Of a stretch of 64,000 nt of DNA, positions 25,301-40,000 are shown one piece after another (within the stretch, counting starts at the first letter, position 1; every line of letters begins with the position of its first letter). Where the stretch lies: assembly GCA_016785225.1 (NCBI GenBank), contig JAFBJZ010000949.1, forward strand, positions 685,001 to 749,000. Direction: 5' to 3'. The DNA is from Psettodes erumei (lineage: Eukaryota; Chordata; Actinopteri; Pleuronectiformes; Psettodidae). The notes below the pieces were generated by a model. That model was not told the DNA's origin. It ran no database searches and saw only the letters and a program-made list of their open reading frames with translations. The position numbers were made by a program, and so were the translations under genes.

Positions 25301-28300
25301 GAAATGAATGGGTGTGCAGTTGCCTTGTGTAATGCTTTCTGTAATATGACACAATGTACCTGAATCAAGAAGAGCTCTAGGTTTATGCACTGTATGCCTT
25401 TACCATTGCCATTTACTTACCTGAAGTATGAAAATAGGTAGCCTGCATTGTTAGGGTTAGAGGAAATTCATCGTCATGGTGACAAACGTGGTCGTAGAAA
25501 GATGTTTGAAGAATCTACCTTCCACGCCAACCTCTTCCTTATATAGACTTTGTTGGTCTTGGTGGGTTCGTACTGGACTATTTCTTTGCTGGGAACTATA
25601 ACTTCCTGCTGTGTTGTCATTTTAAAGCTGCTGTGCAATCAGCAGAGATTTCAGTGGAAACCAATATCATTGAACTGGACTCTGGAACTTCCAAACTGTA
25701 GCAGTAGTTTGAAACTTTGTAATTCAGGTGGATAAAAGTCTGAGTTTTTTAAGAGTATGTTTTCTTTTACATTAGTTTGTTTTCCCAGGGCAGTCGTGCA
25801 CTTTTTTAATCATCACTTTTAATGCATGCGTGCATGTCTCTGCATATCGAATTTGTTTAACGCCCAATCTCTCAAATGAGCAGAAAGCATATTTCCTGTG
25901 TAGAGCTATGATTTGCCTCGAACGCTGATGCACCGCAAGACAAACAGTTTATACTGTAACCTGTGTAATTGCTCTTCATACATATAGATTTTTCAATAAA
26001 ACAGTAATTACTGAACAAAATCCCAACTGTCCCATTACATGCGCACAGGCTGTCACTTCATGGGAAGATGATTAATCACGCAAACAGTTGCTCCTTTTTA
26101 AACGCATCCTTAATGCATTATTTGGCCTGAGGGGCTATACATCACCTCTTTTCCACATTCTGTGTTTGATGATGGAATAGACTTTTTACGTGGCCTTTGG
26201 ATCCCTGCTGTGCCAGAGAACCGCCAGTTTTCCTTGTTTTTTCTTTTTTTTTCTTCTAAATTATCTTCTCAAACGCGTGTATGTGTGTTGTGGGGTGAGT
26301 CTGAGGCCAACTCTGCAGGAGTCAAGTCTGAGAAAGGGTCAGGTGATGTTGTAACTCACCCTGCCTCGCCTCCCACTGCACAGAAAGCACTGTAATAAAT
26401 TCAGAGTCAGGGACCTCTTGCATTTTCCCCATTGCACTCCTGCCTGTGCCTGTTGTCATTCACCGTTTCATCCTCACCGACCCTTATCTGTGAATCCCTT
26501 TCTCCTCAGAGGAAAATTGTTTTCGTATGCCTCTCTCAATCTCAGTTCCGGGTCTATATTTCACCCAATTTCCAGGCCGGAGCAGTCGATCTTTCCCTCT
26601 TTACAACGTCCTTCTACTTTCTGCCTCCGCCTTTGCTCATCCCCTTCACTGCGTGGTGCGCGTGGAGTACAGCGGGACATGAATCTGCCACAGATGGGCC
26701 CCTCTCACCAGACAGCTCATGGCTGCTTATCAGGCCGTTGGGTGAGATTAGGACAGTCACTAACAGCACAGTGGAGTTTTAGCAAGAGCTCGTTGAGATG
26801 ACTTTGGGTAAAAATACTCTCATCACCTTTCATGAGCCTCTATAAACACATAAAGGCCTAGTAACATTGAAAACACTAACTGAAATAGCCACTATTTTGT
26901 GCCCATATTACAATACCAATGATAAAATTCTTAAAAAATTAAACATCACTACAGTGACCCTCCAAAATTCTCCAGCTGTCTTCTTTCTTTGATCTTTTTG
27001 TCATTTTATTGCCTCTTTGTGCAAACATATCACAGGGAGATAAAACTAAATCGAAGGTGACAATTCACGCCCCCGTTCTTTTTATCTCCACTGTTACTGT
27101 GCAGACTCGCCGATAGACAAAACCTGTGGAGAATCCTTTTAATTTTGAAAATTAATTTGTTCGTGTGCAATTTTAGCCGTCTCCGGAGGAGGAGATGGCT
27201 CGATTGAGCGCCGCGGCAACACACGTGCTCAGCATAACCCGCACGCGACAAATAAAGACAAATGAAGAGTACACAGTTTATCCTTCCATCCTTCTTTTCG
27301 TCTGTCTTCCATCCACCTTTGGTTTGTACATGCATCTTTTTTCTTTTTCTGCAGAACAGTCTCATCTCAGCACTTAACCTCCAATTTGCATAAGTCATTA
27401 TGGCTGTCAGGAGTGAGGAGGTAATAAATTCTGCTAAGTGTTCATCCATCGTTGTGAGTTTAAAATGCCCAACCAGTTTTTACATTTCTTTGACTAATGG
27501 AGACAGAAAGAGCATCCATCGCTGAAACATCATTAATACATTTGATGAGCCAAGCAGTTTCAGCTTAATTCATTTGGACATACAGTACCTGACGACCTGA
27601 AGAATCTCATTCTAAAGAATCCTTTTTAAAGAGGTCACACTTAATGTTTGCAATTACATATTTTAAAGTAATTTCAAATTTTGATTTAGTTTTTACATGC
27701 AGCAACATTTCTTTGAACTCTCAGGGAGAGCGCTAACTTTCTCATTGAATACTTTCTCCTCTCGCCAGCATCAATTACAGCAAATGTTTGTTCTGCCGAA
27801 ATCGGAAGCAGGTCTATCTCTCCTGCTTCATCAATAAACAGAGACCAGAACAACACTGGTATCTCGCAGTGAAAACAGGAAACTCAATAGAGGCGCTGCA
27901 GCCTTTTTACTAAAACATAGATTTTCCTCCAGCACTCCTGACAACAGATGCTGGAGTTAGTGTGCACAGCTGGGACTCTGGAGAGTAGGCGGACTGTGGG
28001 TCTCTCTCCGTGTTTGTGAGTGAGTGTGTGTACGTCTGTGCTGGCAGAGCTGTCATCAATGCCGCATGAAAGAGCTGAGTTGACATTCCGGGGTCAGTGA
28101 CTTCAGCCTGAGAACGGCAGAGGCAGAGTGGAACCGTTCTTTTTTAATGATAAAACAACGGGTGAGGCGAAGCCGGAGGAACCCGGAGTAGATGACCATT
28201 TCTGCTGACTGCAGTAATATCAAGAGGACTCCTCCAGAGGAGCGATGCGGGTTTCAAACTGAGTGAAAACTTCAGCCTGGGAAACCGAGACCAGGGACTG

Positions 28301-30578
28301 GTCAGTAGATGGATAAATTATTCCGTAATCCTTTGAGCAACTCTGGTAAAAGTCTCCAGTTTCATGGGAACCGGACCCTTCTTTGAAACTTTGCAGCTGA
28401 AGTGGAAATAATAATAGCAAAGGCGGGCATTGAATATATAGATATATATGCATTCCCATTACCATCCATGCCTCAGCAACATACACACACTGAGGTGCAC
28501 ACCTCTCCGCGAGAAAAGTTTTTTGTTAAGGGACAAAACTTGGTTTCGACTTGCTGTTTACTCCTTAAAAAAACACTCCATCGTTTGAACTGCAGTCATA
28601 GCTGCCACAGACATGAGCCAGATGAATTGGACATATTGTCACTTGCCCAATTAAGGCGAATTCCTTGCACAGGTAGCGAGAGTGTGGGAGGTTCCAGTTA
28701 CTCTCCTCATCATCATCGCCACTTGTACTTTTATGCACCGAGGAGCCAAATGTTAAGCAGGTCTTTCCAGAAATCTACAAGCTCATCGACCCAAAGTGCA
28801 TCTCCCCTCTTGGCTCGCTCAACACCTCCATAATAACGGTCATTATCTTCAGCACACATCTTTCTGCTTCATTTAAGCCATTCTTAACAAGGCGTATTTA
28901 TCACGGAGGTGCTACTGTTCCACGGTCAAGCTGACCTCCAGCGCTCTTGATTTATTCGCGACCGACTCGTCAGCTCTGTCTTTCGCTATCGCTGCGGGAC
29001 AAAAATCGCCACTGTGAACCTTTTTTAATTATGGAGACATAATTTAAAACTTCATCAGTCCCGGGCGGTTGCCGGACAGGGTGACATAAGCAGCCAGCAG
29101 GCTCTCCTTTCAGTTGTGGGTCTTTTTTTTTTTAAACTGGAGATGAGGGCATATTAATAGGGTAGGTAAATAAGAGCAGGTCAGCTCAAACTGTACTTTG
29201 TACATGGTTCCAAAATTATTCACTCAGGATGATTGCTCGTGTCACTTTGATGAAGTTTCCCTGTTGTTATAACCTGCGTGAACTTTTTTTGAAATTTTCT
29301 CCCATGAAACATTGTGCTCTTGCATAGAATGGAAGCTATATATATAAATCATCATGTGTGTGTCTGTGTGAGAGATGAGATTGGTGATGCTGTAAGGCAC
29401 CCAGTGCATCATTATTTTGATTTTGTCCTCCTCTGCTCCTGTGACTTGGTGAAGCAGCAGGACAATGAGAGATGAGGGTGAGGAGGTGCAGCCAGCTGCG
29501 CCTGGACAAGCACAAGGACAGCTCCACCTCTGACAACACCGTATTAAACAAATTATTCCCTATCAGGGATTGTTTTCTGCGACAGGGAATGTTTTGTTTA
29601 CTTGGCTCAAAAAAATGGAGCAATTGGAGTGTCATCCATGGCACAGGCGGCGGAGATTGTAAACATGTTTTTTCTCTCCCCTCCCTACAAGAGGATAAAT
29701 AAAAAGACTGCTGTTAGAAGATTTAATTCTGAGAAGCCTCTCTCTGGGGCTCGGCGCTGCGCTAAGAAGCCCATCGCGAAAAGCCTTCAATTAGCATAGC
29801 GCACTTTCATCTTCTGACCAAAGTCACCCTGAACAGTCAAATTATCTCTGCATTTAAATAAACAATCACCCCCGATCAATCAGGGTTCATTATCCAGCAA
29901 ATAATTTCCATCGTCTCTGGAACACGGCAGGAAATCTTCCAGGCCGCCCTCCACGCGTGTTCATCCACGCACATGTGCGTAAGGTCATCCACAGACATAC
30001 CTGCGCCCACGCGCGTGAAAAGAAAAACTGCACACAGCGACGGCATTGCACCGAAATGTCTTTTAATTCCCAACCACATGAGGCACAGTGTGTGTTTTCA
30101 CCAGAGTTAGGTAATGTTGAATCAGTCGTGCAGGAAAAAAAAAAAAAAGGTTCACTGTCTCCTTACTGCCAGTCTGCTGGGTATGTGGGGGCACAAAGAC
30201 ACAAGCAAAGTTAGTTAGATGAATTGCTCTGGTCAGAGCTGCACGTTGTCATTGAGATTCATGCCATGTGCTAACACAGTATAATGACAAATTACTGAAA
30301 ATGTCCTCATCACCGTGGACTTCATTTATAAAATTGTTACTAGGCGATATCAACAGTGTATAGGATGAAAATATAAATATAATAAACTGGAGCACACCAA
30401 TCAAACCAACTTATTTTTAAATTGAGATGAATTTTTCATTTACACGAAAAAATGACTCATGATGAATTTAGGGGTCGGCTGTGGTGCATTAAACTGGCAG
30501 TGAGCTTGTTTGACACATTCCAAAAGTAACTCAAAAAAAACATTTTTTTTTCTTTTTTCGCTGAATAACGACAAACAG
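22394..30578. other. Gene-free stretch downstream of mtrr
   Basis: I see no supported coding exon between the LINE fragment and the 3' end of mtrr. The part from about 23,800 to 26,100 is AT-rich and plain. Parts of 28,580-29,000 and 29,460-29,930 have balanced composition, few repeats and many TAAT words, and could be conserved non-coding elements. That is inference without an alignment. Confidence 0.45.
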
Positions 30579-30584
30579 TTTATT
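30579..30584 (-). terminator. Candidate mtrr poly(A) signal
   Basis: On the minus strand this is AATAAA, about 460 bases after the mtrr stop codon, and it is the nearest canonical signal I see downstream of that stop. Its use is inferred. Confidence 0.45.
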
Positions 30585-31046
30585 GCACACGTGTTTAAGA
30601 ACTACAGACTGCTGTGTTGTTTCCATCCTCTACGAGGCCGGGGCAATATCCCCGCTCTCGGCCTCATCAAAATCACTCCATCGCCGCCGACGGAAGTAAA
30701 TGCCTGTTCCCCAGACAGGATGAACGGAGGGGGCTTTACTGCGCTTAAACACACACTTTCACACTTCAGGACCAATCTTCGGCACTATTGCCCCGACCAA
30801 GGTCATTTCTGTTCAAACAGCAAAGCCCAAGATGATGTAGTGAACCGATATCCCCGGGCAAGCATGGTTCATTCCATCTTGGTAGCATTGGGCGGCGTAA
30901 ACTACTTCTGGGCTTCAGCATCCACATTTTTATGCTTGTGGAGGTTACAGCTGAGCATGCTGATTTTTTTTTTCTTTTCTGAAGTTGTAGAAAAAAAAAA
31001 AAAGCTCAGCAGCTGCTGCAAAATGCCCTTATCTGTTCATCCGCTG

Positions 31047-34000
31047 TCAGCCCCAGATGTCCTGTAAGTAGCGCTTCTCCTCTCTCAGCCCCGCCAGTGT
31101 CTTCATGGCGTCCAGTTGGTCCACCTGGAGCTCCGTTTTGATCATCTCCATCAGGGTGTCGTTCACGTCTTTAGCCATGTTCTTAGCATCCCTGGAGGAG
31201 GTAGAAACGCTGTGATTACAGTAGGAAAAGGGGGACAATACAAATAATTTTTTTGAGGCACAGCTTGGTGTGTCTTAAGTGCTGCGGCAGACTGGGATAT
31301 TGTAAAAACCAGCGAGCGCTGTCGGTCCGGGCGCACCTCCTGCAAGGAAATTGCTGAAATCTCTATCTTGATGTTGAAGTGTTTCGGGGGAGATTCATCT
31401 TCCTACGGCGATATTTTTTTTTTTTTTTTCCCCTATGAATAATTCACACAGTTCTCAGGCTTAAAAAGTCAAAGGTGCCTTTCTGTGTCTTAGTCGTCTC
31501 GTTGTCTTTGCGCTGGCAGAAAGACCATGTTGTGTTTTGGGAAGAGGAATAGAGGGTATGTGTACGCGGTAGATGCTACAAACTGCGTCACTGTGAGACG
31601 CCGACGTCAGTACAGAGTTGTCCCAGATTATACCTTGATAAATGTGCGAGGGTTGCGTAATCCTCTCCCTCAGCAGCTTGCCCTGAAGCAAGGCACTTCA
31701 GCAGCGATTGCTGATTTGTCTCGACGTCGAGTGCCTCCGAAGCGGAGACGTTCATTGGCCGGCGGCTTGGTTGCGTCACGGCTGTGCGATACTTCCACCT
31801 TCGTTCAAGTGTCCACTGCAGCATTTCACACGTATTCAAGTACCCCTAACTGAGATGCCCTCCTAAAAACAGCTGTTTGCTTGTTTTTAAAAGAACAATA
31901 TTCATAATAATATAGTAAGTTTTATATCGTATAAATCGCCTATGTGTGTGTATTGTTGGAAAAAGATTCATATGTACCTTTGCATTTTTAATTGCACTCA
32001 CAGTAATCTCCCAGGGTACTCATGTAAGATGCGTTCCCCTGTTTTTCAAACAGATATCAGCCCGGATCATCAGGATGGATAATCTCTCCGAGGTTTGCTC
32101 TGCGCTTGGCAAAGCTGCACGCCCTCGGTTTGGAAATGAGATCAACTTCATTTGGAAGCGCCGCCTCCGCACGAGGTATTCAGACACAACACCCCAAAAA
32201 AAACACGTTTCGCGAATGTTGTGCGACTGCTTTGATTGTTGTCGGCAGAAAGAGTGGAAAGGAGTTTGTGTGAGGCGGAGGCCACTGCGCCTGCTTGCGA
32301 TAAGTTCAATCGGGGGGCTGGGTGCACAAACAATATGTCCACCCTCATATTTTAAAGAGGAAAGCCCTTTTCTTTATGCCTCTTGTGTGTGTGAATGAAA
32401 AAAAATAGTTCAATGTGCTGCTTAACAAAGGTTTTAAAAATTCACACATGAAACGTCCAGTTAAATATCCTCTTTCTGTCTCAAAAATTAAAGCCATCGT
32501 GGGTTTCAGGGACACGATCTGACAAAAATGGACCACAGATAACAGGTAACGATAACCTGAGTGGAGCCAGACGCGTGACACAACCGTGCCAAATGGACAG
32601 AAAATGGAAAAGGAGAAAATTGCACTCAGGATGGGTTATGGTTGAAATAAAAATTTGGCGTGAGACTCACCCGCAGACATAGAGGTAACCGTTGTGTTTG
32701 AGCAGGATTTCAGTGATGCGTCGGCTGTTGAGCAGCAGGTTGTGCTGGACGTATCTGGGTCGGGCTGCCGAGGCGGTGACCCCCCTCTCCCCCTCTTGCC
32801 CCCGCTCAGGTCCGTCTCTGGAGAAACACACCTCGAGGTGGTCCAGGATGCCGGCGGACACAAAGCCCTCCAGCTCCTCTCTGGGAAAAGGAGAAGGTGT
32901 GCAGGCTCACATCGCAACATTTCAGGTAAGTGTAAATCAGAACCAATTTCTGACAAGGTTTCCCGACAAGTCCGGAGTGGTGAAGTTGAGTCATTCCAAA
33001 GCGAGAATCAAGAGAGCAAAGATTCAGTTGCTGTTGTGGAGGAAAGATTGTGTCGTATTAAATGGGAGTTGAGGGAAGGTCTGTGGTTTTTCACAGGGAA
33101 AAAAAAAATACAAGCACATTGTTATTATAATCAAGAAATCAACAAGAAACCGTTGGTTTAACAAAGCAAAGACTCGATTCCCAAAGTGACGGCTTTATCT
33201 CTCGCATCCAACTCTCCCTCAAGATATTTAGCAAGAGCATCAACCGCCTCGCAAGACATATGACCCCCCCCCTCAAATATTTCTTATGAACTAAAAAAAA
33301 CCTGTCAAGTTCAATAAAAGAGAACACTGATGGGCAAAAGGTCTGAGGAAAACTGTGCCAGACAGCCAATTCATCTTGCTAAACGAGAGAAGTGCAAAAA
33401 GGAAAAAAAAGAAAAGAAAGAAAGATTTCATAAGCAAGGTCAAGTCACTGTTATGGGCATCTTTTTGCAGTCAGTCCTCCCAGCGCCGCAGATGGGTGTA
33501 ACCTTGCGCTCTATTGGCGGCTCGCTTGCCAACTACTCCTTCTCCTGCCTCAGTATTTTTACAGGGCCTGCGGTGCTACTGGAAGGGAGAGGAGGAGAAC
33601 GGTAGCGAGGGAGAGCATCTTGTCTAAAGTCAAGCACTCGGAATAAGCACAGCAAAAAAAACAAAAAAAACAATGCACGCACACACATGATAACAAGTTG
33701 CAGCTTCCAGATCATAGGTGAAGGTCCTTGCCTCGGGGGTCTGTGTTTTGCACTAACCCCTAGACTAAAATAAGGCAATTTTCGGAACCCACACACACTG
33801 CGCTGTGAATGCTAAACTGCGAGACGAGCGTTGTTGTCGAGAATTCTTGATTCTGCCTGTTATCTAACCTCTGATTGAAGATGGCGCCGTTAAAAGAATC
33901 TCTTCTTTTGACCAACACGTGTGACAGTAAAATCTGTTTGAACATGAGAGCAGTGACATGAATAACAAAGAGAGACGGAGGGGTCTTGTTTGCTGAATAT

Positions 34001-37000
34001 GAATCATCATAGATAAAGACGGGCGAATAACAAAGAACAGTTGACTCCTGAGAAAAAAAAACACAACAGTCGAGGGTTTCTGAGAGGCAAAATCCTCCTC
34101 TGTGTGTTTATACTCACCCGCGCGCACACACACACACACAGACACACACACACACACACACACACAACAGCCTGCGGCAATATCCTGGACCCTAACGTGA
34201 ACCCAGCAGGCCTTCCAGTCATGTTTCCCCTGCAGCGTGAAATCGCATGCCATAAAGAGGCTGAGAAATGGGGAAGGAGGGGTGAAGGATAAGTGCATCG
34301 TGTGTGTGTTGGTGGGGGGGCAGGTCTGAAGCGACGAGCAGCACAGATTGGTATCAACCTCTCGCAGGGATGTTAAGTGCTGCGGTTGATTGAGGCGCAT
34401 CCCGGGCTTTGTTTGCTTTCGCTGCTGGAAAATTCATAACAGGATCAGAACGTCGGGCACATCCTGTCCTCACACTTTGTAATATTTATAAGCATTAAAA
34501 GCCATTTATGCGGGATCAAATTTCACCTCCGACTTATGACTCGAGCTGCACTTTTCTTTTAAAAAAAAAAAAATCTGGGACGTTGAAACGTACCACAAAC
34601 TATGCTAAGCAGGTTTCTATATTCGAAGGCAACGTGACAACGAATTGCGCTTACTTTTAGAGAGCGATCCGACAAGGAGTCTCTTGCAGGCAGGCAACTC
34701 AACTGCAGGTATGTTGTTCTCATTCTGCTAACCTATTTAAATTGAGTACAACTCTTCGCGGGTGGCTCATAAAACACAGACTAATCGCTTTGGTCAACAC
34801 TGTGGGGGTGTTCATCAGAGAAGCCCACACTGTGAACAAACACCGCCTACTACCTGGCTGTGAGTCGGTATTTAACTAAGGGATAGAGGACACAAAGGGG
34901 AGCAAACAACATCCTTTCTGATCTGGTCTTGCGTGATTAAGGGTGCTAATCCATTCATACTATTTAATCCTGCGAAAGAAGTCGATCAGTGCCCCGGCGT
35001 TAAGTGCATGTGCGCCACTGATACTGGGGAAGGCCGATCGATTAGTATGGAGTCGGGAGAGAGTAAAGCCAAGGCAAACTGATTGGAGAAACAATCCCCT
35101 CTCAGAGTGATGTCAGTTCATAATGCTTGAAAAAGCAATCAATCCTGAATGATAGTATAACGTCCGGAACGATTTAGCTGGATAAAATTTCAAATGAGGA
35201 GGGAATGAATCGAGTTGTGGGTCAGGGGAAAAAAATGAAAAAAATAAGCTGAAGGCTTCCAAAATGATCCAGAGAACTCAGCTGTGCTATGGCGTTGTCA
35301 CTCGTTCCACTGTTATTATCACGATATTCATCAACACTGGTCTGATGTTACAGATTGGCTGAATGGTTGCCCGGAGCGTTATGAATATGTTACTCTTCGC
35401 TAATTGATAATTGAGGAGTAGGATTCAAGGTTTCACGAGAGATTCATTAGTGCCTGAGCTTGCCAAATCCAGATATTTGATCAACTTGGAACAGGATCCG
35501 TAACAGAAATGCTTATTAGAACCCAGCCGGCAATTTCCTGCACTGCAACACGACACTGGTACTCCCTCTTCTTCCTTTTCACTCATCGTACAATAACGTG
35601 GCCGGGGCCGTTTTCTTCCTGTACATTTTCAAATGCATCATTGAGTTGAGAACTTTGTGCGATGTCCACAACACTCATCGTGGAAGTGAAGAAAAGACGC
35701 CCGCGCCGTGCATAAAGACGGAGAGGTGCGCATTGTGCCGGTCGCAGTTTTCAACGCGCGGCATATGCTGTTACAAGGTGAAGAGAGGTGCGGGTATGCC
35801 TGACTCCCAAAACACAGCTTACCTGAACAGGTAGTCTCCGTCTCTGTGGCGACAACCGAAGAACAACCAGGTCTCGCCAAGCACGGCCTCAGGGTTCTCC
35901 CGCCGCTGCTTTTCCCTGAAAGTCAAACAAAGGGGCGTCATTCTTCCTTCGACGCGAACTGACGACTGGAGCAGATGGAGGAGAGAGGGGAAATCCTTCC
36001 CGGCAGCAGAGGTTAAAGAAGAGTAGTGACATCATTCAGCACTTTCTACAGAGACAGCACACAGAGCGCCACAATGGAACTAATTCATGGAAAGGATTGT
36101 GTGTGCTGCAGCAAGGCGTTATATCCGCTCTGTTGTTTCACCCAATCAGAAGGATAGATCCCATCAGCATAAACATTTACTGAAAACTAAACTAGTGGTG
36201 TAGGTGCGTAACTTGGATGTTCGAGTGTATTCAGCTGTGTTTGAAAAAAAAAAAAACAACTGCTCATGCAAAAGTGATTCCTCTTGTGGCTTGGGAGTTT
36301 GGCAAAGCTCCCAGAATCCTTTGCAGGCAGCGGCAACGCAGCGGCACAAAGCTGCTCCGAGGACGCCAGTATCTGTGCCGCACACCTGCTGCAGAGGTGA
36401 CAGCTCTCTTCCCCCGATAACAACAGTTGACCCCCCCACAACCTTTCACGATGCCATCAGTCAGTCGACTCCTGCATTATCTGTTAGCCCCGTCTCGAGG
36501 GAGGGGGTGAGGGCGGGTTGAGAAAAGAGAGAGGGGGCGCCGGAGTGGCCGACCACGGCGAGGGGCCGAGGGAAACCACCAGGGAGGCGCTGGGACCAGG
36601 CCCTTTGTGCTGTGCTGCTGCATTGTGAGGATAAGGTGCCGCTTCCCCTAAGCCCCGGTGTTTGCTATCCACAAACACACCGAATCTCGCTTTTTTTTTG
36701 TTTTCCCTGCAGTCACAAAATTCAAATGGCAGCCAACTGCGTGCAACAGCGCGGTGCGTAAAAATCGCACGTCAATACGCTAATTTGAGGCTGAAACGGC
36801 GAGTCGATGGATCGATCAGTGCGAGCGACAGAAATTTAATCACATGCACCTTAAATAACTTATGGAGGCCGCCTCTTGACATTTTATTAAAACATATGAA
36901 AATAATCTTGTCTGAATTACAGTTTACAACTTTGCGCTTTGCCAACAAGAATCCCAGCCTCTTCCAAATAGCAGGAGTAGTCCCGGTAGTCCTGATGCCC

Positions 37001-40000
37001 AGTCTGACCAAAACTATCCACTTCCACGTCGTATAAGACGCTCCGGATTCTGCCAAAGACTGAAGGATTAAAAAATGTCTAATTATTTTTTTTAAAATAA
37101 TGAGCAGCTTTCGACTAATTACCCCCGTGAAAAAAACAAACAAAAGCAAGATTAGCGCAAAGGTCTTACTGTGAATACTGAAACAAAGCTTTGCCCTTTA
37201 TTAATTAAATAAGAAGTTGACCAATTAATAAAAACGCTTTGGAGAAGAAGTTTATGTTCAAGGATGAGGCCGGGAAACGGAGCTGTCTGCCCGGCTCGAT
37301 CCGAGCGCTCAGATCCCGTCCATTAGCATCCTGGACCAGATCCTTCTGATCTGCAAACAGCCTCCAGTAAACTCATTTTAGTTGGGCTCGTCTCTCTCCT
37401 CTCGCCGCCTGCCCTAAAGGAATCAATACCAATATGAAAAACCTGGATTCCATTCTGAGTAGACCACACCGGCGCCTTTCCCTGAATACAAATCACATCG
37501 CATCACATACCCACACTATAACAGCCTGCAATACAATCCCAGGGGGGAGGCAGCATCTACAGATAGCACCATTTGGGGTCGGAATCAGAGGCGGTTGCCT
37601 TTCAGTGCCATTCAGATGATCAGCGGGGGGGGGCTGACTGCAGGGGAAGCTGGGGTTAAGGCTTGGTAAACATCAAAATTATCTCATAACTTTGGTCCTG
37701 TTTTCATCGCAGCTCCGCGCAAGTTGCAGCTGAGTGGCTTTTTAGGCAGAGAAAGTACAAAAAGAAACCAGAGAAAAAAGGCAGCATACGAGGACAGCTT
37801 GAGGCGTAATCACTGAAATTAAATTGCTGAATTACACCCGTATTCATTCAACGTGCTGAATTCAAAATGTTTTCATAATACAGGACAGTGTTGAGTGGTT
37901 CGATGCTGTGGCCAAATTGTAATCAGCTGTCTGGTTAGACTGATAAATGGAAGCTCAATATTTATCCGCACAAACTTTAATACAAGTTGTCGTGCTGAAT
38001 GTGCCAAGTGTGCCTGCTGGCATACGTAAGTATTAAACTTTTTTTTTTTATCCAAAGGACAAGCTTGTTAGTTGCTAAGGAGATTAAGGCTAACCACTCA
38101 GTTAAAATACAATATTTGTTTTACTGTCGCTGCTCCAAGCTAAATTGAGAGACAGTGAGAATTACATTCTCCATAAAATCCTTCCACGCAAACTACAGAA
38201 ATCAATAGCAGACTACTGGAGGGCCTTATTAAAACCTCCTAGTACCACCAAGTGAGCTTCTGACCTTCTTCTTCTTGTTACCAGCGCTACAAACTCATAC
38301 AAAGTACTTTTGAAAACAGGCATTGATTAACAGTGGGGGTGGAGAGGGAGCGATGTCGGAGGATCGAAGCGTCCCCATGTTGTTTTGTTGCCAACAGGAC
38401 CCTTCGCAGGCCTCGAGGCAGATGCAGCGTCCCGTTGACAAACTGGTGATTGTTATCTCCTATCAGAGTGCAGCGTCAGCTGCCGAGGCTTTGTTTGGAA
38501 TCTCAATTTAGATCCGGTACGATGCCGCGCACCATGACAGGTTTTTACAATCCTCGAGCACAATATGCAGACAGCAGGGGAGAGGATGAGAGAGAGAGAG
38601 GGGACTGAGGAGACCGACAAGCTGATGAATCTGTTTCGCGAGTTTATGATCTAACAGTGAAGAGCCTCTTGAAATAAAAAAATAAAAAAAAAATGTCCAG
38701 CAACTGAACACTAAAGGATTTAATGAGGGGTTGTAGTTGTATTATGAAACACAGCATTCCAACCTCAGACAAGGTCTGAGGGCTTTGTTTGTACTGACTA
38801 GCAGGTTTTGCAAGGACAGACCATTGATGAACTTAAATGCGTGTTTTGATTTCTTAGGTTTTAGAGAGCCGTGTTCGGGCACCGCTGGAAGGATCAAAGT
38901 GAGACCAATACGTTCGTATCACTGCCTCACGCACGAGCACTGCGCCCCCGGCTCAACCTTGATCATTAAAAAGAGGAATCTTGTCTGCGCGTTGTGGGAC
39001 CAGGTCAGTCCGGGAACTCGTGCAACCTTCGGCGCTCCTGCCTCCCGAAGGCGCGAAACCCCCTCTCGCCCTTAGCAGAGCGCTCATCCTCCGCAGACAG
39101 TCCAGTCGCTTCGGCAGATACCGTGTCACCTCTCAAAGCAATCACCGGCCGACGCCACCCGCCACAGCGGAGGAGACATCCGGGGGATTTAGAGACAATT
39201 GGAGTTGACTGGGGCACAACCTCATTTACACAAAGCCACCCAAGAGTTAGACACGTCAGTCTGACTAAAAAGGCTCGCGCCGCTTCATGACAAGCGGTGG
39301 GGGGCTGTGGGCTTGGTCCAACACATGGGCAATCAGCATGGATAGAGAGGCTTTAAATCCTTCTGGCAATCTGGAGTCACCCTGTCATTTCAGGAGCTCC
39401 AAAAATTAAACAAAAAGTCACGTTTCCTACCAAATGGCACGGCTCCTCGGGTGTTTCGATTCAAAGCCGAACCGCAGAGAACTGTGACGCGCTCGGCTCA
39501 TCTGCAATTACAAGCAATGATTTACTCCAACAATGCGGCCACCACCCACTGGACCTAATCCCTTCAAATCAATAACACCCCATGTGTTGCCTTGACTCCT
39601 CGCTGTTCATTACATACCAAGTCATAAACGCGACCCGTTGAGGAGGGCCCTAATTTGTTCCCGTCGAGAAGAGTGAAGCATCTGAAATAAACCCTGACGT
39701 GATCACAGACCGCGCCGCGAGATTTATTGTGCCTTTCTGAGGTGTACATGGCGCGGACCTTTATCGGCTAGGAGCAGGGTCTCGCTTAATTGTCTCCGCA
39801 GATGACTGGAGAATATGCACAGATGATGTGCGCCGCTTGCTCGTCACTTGAATGTTATGAATGTTCATAACGGCGCACCGATCAGCACAGAACCCGCTTG
39901 TTTCTGATGCTCGGCTTGAACGTTTGACTGACGTACTTCGGCGGCCTGTCTTGTAACGCTGGCAATTAGCAATGTTTCCTTTTTGGGGAAGGCATTCGCT

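Noticed and set aside
30510..31067. 185-codon plus-strand open frame
   Set aside because: It overlaps the 3' UTR and last exon of mtrr on the other strand, contains lysine and phenylalanine runs from A and T tracts, and has no family signature.
33864..34400. 178-codon minus-strand open frame
   Set aside because: It runs through the CA microsatellite (Cys/Val repeats) within an mtrr intron. It is a by-product of the repeat.
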